Shown here in pieces: positions 5,779 through 6,023 of a DNA stretch of 6,023 nucleotides. The DNA comes from DASUVJ01 sp036378995. GTDB lineage: Bacteria > Patescibacteriota > Saccharimonadia > Saccharimonadales > Saccharimonadaceae. The stretch is taken from positions 1 to 6,023 of the forward strand of contig DASUVJ010000009.1 in the NCBI GenBank assembly GCA_036378995.1, given 5' to 3'. The notes beneath the pieces were generated by a model that was not told the DNA's origin, did no database searches, and saw only the letters and a program-made list of their open reading frames with translations. Each line of letters begins with the position of its first letter. The first letter of the stretch is position 1. The position numbers were made by a program, and so were the translations under genes.

Positions 5779-6023
5779 GTGAAACTAACACATAAACTAA
5801 AAAAGACTATCAAAGCAGCGGGATTATCCATCGCAGTTCTTTGCCTTACTGTCATTTCTCCTGCGAGTGTCTTTGCCGCAACCTCGACACAGTCTATCGC
5901 CCTTCCCGTCTACGAGTATCCGACCCTCACGGCATTATGGCCCAGTATTGATGCCGCGGGCGGAGACGACGTTCCTTTCGTCGTCGTAAACCCAGCCAGC
6001 GGCCCGGGAGTATCCGTGAACAG
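5779..6023 (+). CDS. Secreted spherulin-4-like protein, N-terminal part (3' truncated by window edge)
   Basis: Eighty-one codons are visible and the frame runs off the right edge. The GTG at 5779 is the only start: an in-frame TAG lies at 5764 and no ATG follows nearby. Residues 1-33 form a typical signal peptide with a basic start (KLTHKLKKTIK), a hydrophobic core (about 16-27) and a likely signal peptidase I site after VFA (33). C22 is not in a lipobox, so a lipoprotein is unlikely. The mature part reads LPVYEYPTLTALWPSI (42-57) and VPFVVVNPASGPG (65-77). This Y-x-YP...W...vvNP-SGPG pattern marks the spherulation-specific family 4 (Spherulin4), which resembles TIM-barrel polygalactosaminidases of family GH114. 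Role in bacteria is not settled; a surface polysaccharide hydrolase is a reasonable guess only. It has its own promoter downstream of gatD. Confidence 0.75.
   Translation, partial: MKLTHKLKKTIKAAGLSIAVLCLTVISPASVFAATSTQSIALPVYEYPTLTALWPSIDAAGGDDVPFVVVNPASGPGVSVN

Noticed and set aside
1..6023. Alternative genetic code 25 (TGA as glycine)
   Set aside because: TGA ends the UbiA, AAA+ and MurT frames at expected family lengths, so it is a true stop here.
1..6023. CRISPR array, tRNA, rRNA or insertion sequence
   Set aside because: No spaced direct repeats, cloverleaf-like segments, transposase motifs or terminal inverted repeats were seen; coding sequence fills nearly the whole window.

Overview
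The window looks like a compact Patescibacteria (CPR) genome, most probably Candidatus Saccharibacteria (TM7). The assignment is inferred from gene content: a MurT/GatD lipid II amidation pair, a membrane-anchored Clp-like AAA+ protein, a spherulin-4-like exported protein, and a small anchored protein with the Cys-spaced 'EECaaaGYPi..syPerC' motif common in CPR genomes. Spacing is very tight, with ATGA overlaps and a tail-to-tail overlap. TGA ends three of the genes, so code 25 (Gracilibacteria type) does not apply. GC looks near 50 percent by eye.

Layout: (1) 2-382, plus strand: C-terminal part of a UbiA-family membrane prenyltransferase. (2) 379-867, plus: a small anchored extracytoplasmic protein whose start overlaps the UbiA stop. 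(3) 839-3316, minus: a ClpA/B/C-like double-AAA+ protein with two N-terminal membrane segments, overlapping the 3' end of gene 2. (4) 3295-3678, minus: a small two-helix membrane protein immediately upstream of the AAA+ gene and probably co-transcribed with it. (5) 3679-3723: a 45-bp divergent promoter region. (6) 3724-4998 and 4995-5717, plus: murT and gatD, overlapping by ATGA. (7) 5718-5778: a probable weak terminator fused to a promoter. (8) 5779-end, plus: start of a secreted spherulin-4-like protein, cut by the window edge.

How the genes fit: MurT and GatD form the enzyme that amidates D-glutamate of lipid II to D-isoglutamine. The other genes are also envelope-related (lipid prenyl transfer, membrane-tethered AAA+ machine, anchored and exported proteins), so this is a cell-envelope neighbourhood.

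The most notable points are: the AAA+ protein keeps a complete D2 ATPase core but lacks the substrate-gripping tyrosines of both pore loops, has a degenerate D1 site and shows no ClpP-docking tripeptide; MurT lacks the Cys4 zinc ribbon; and three genes have a TATAAT-like box exactly 6 nt before the ATG, which suggests leaderless transcripts.
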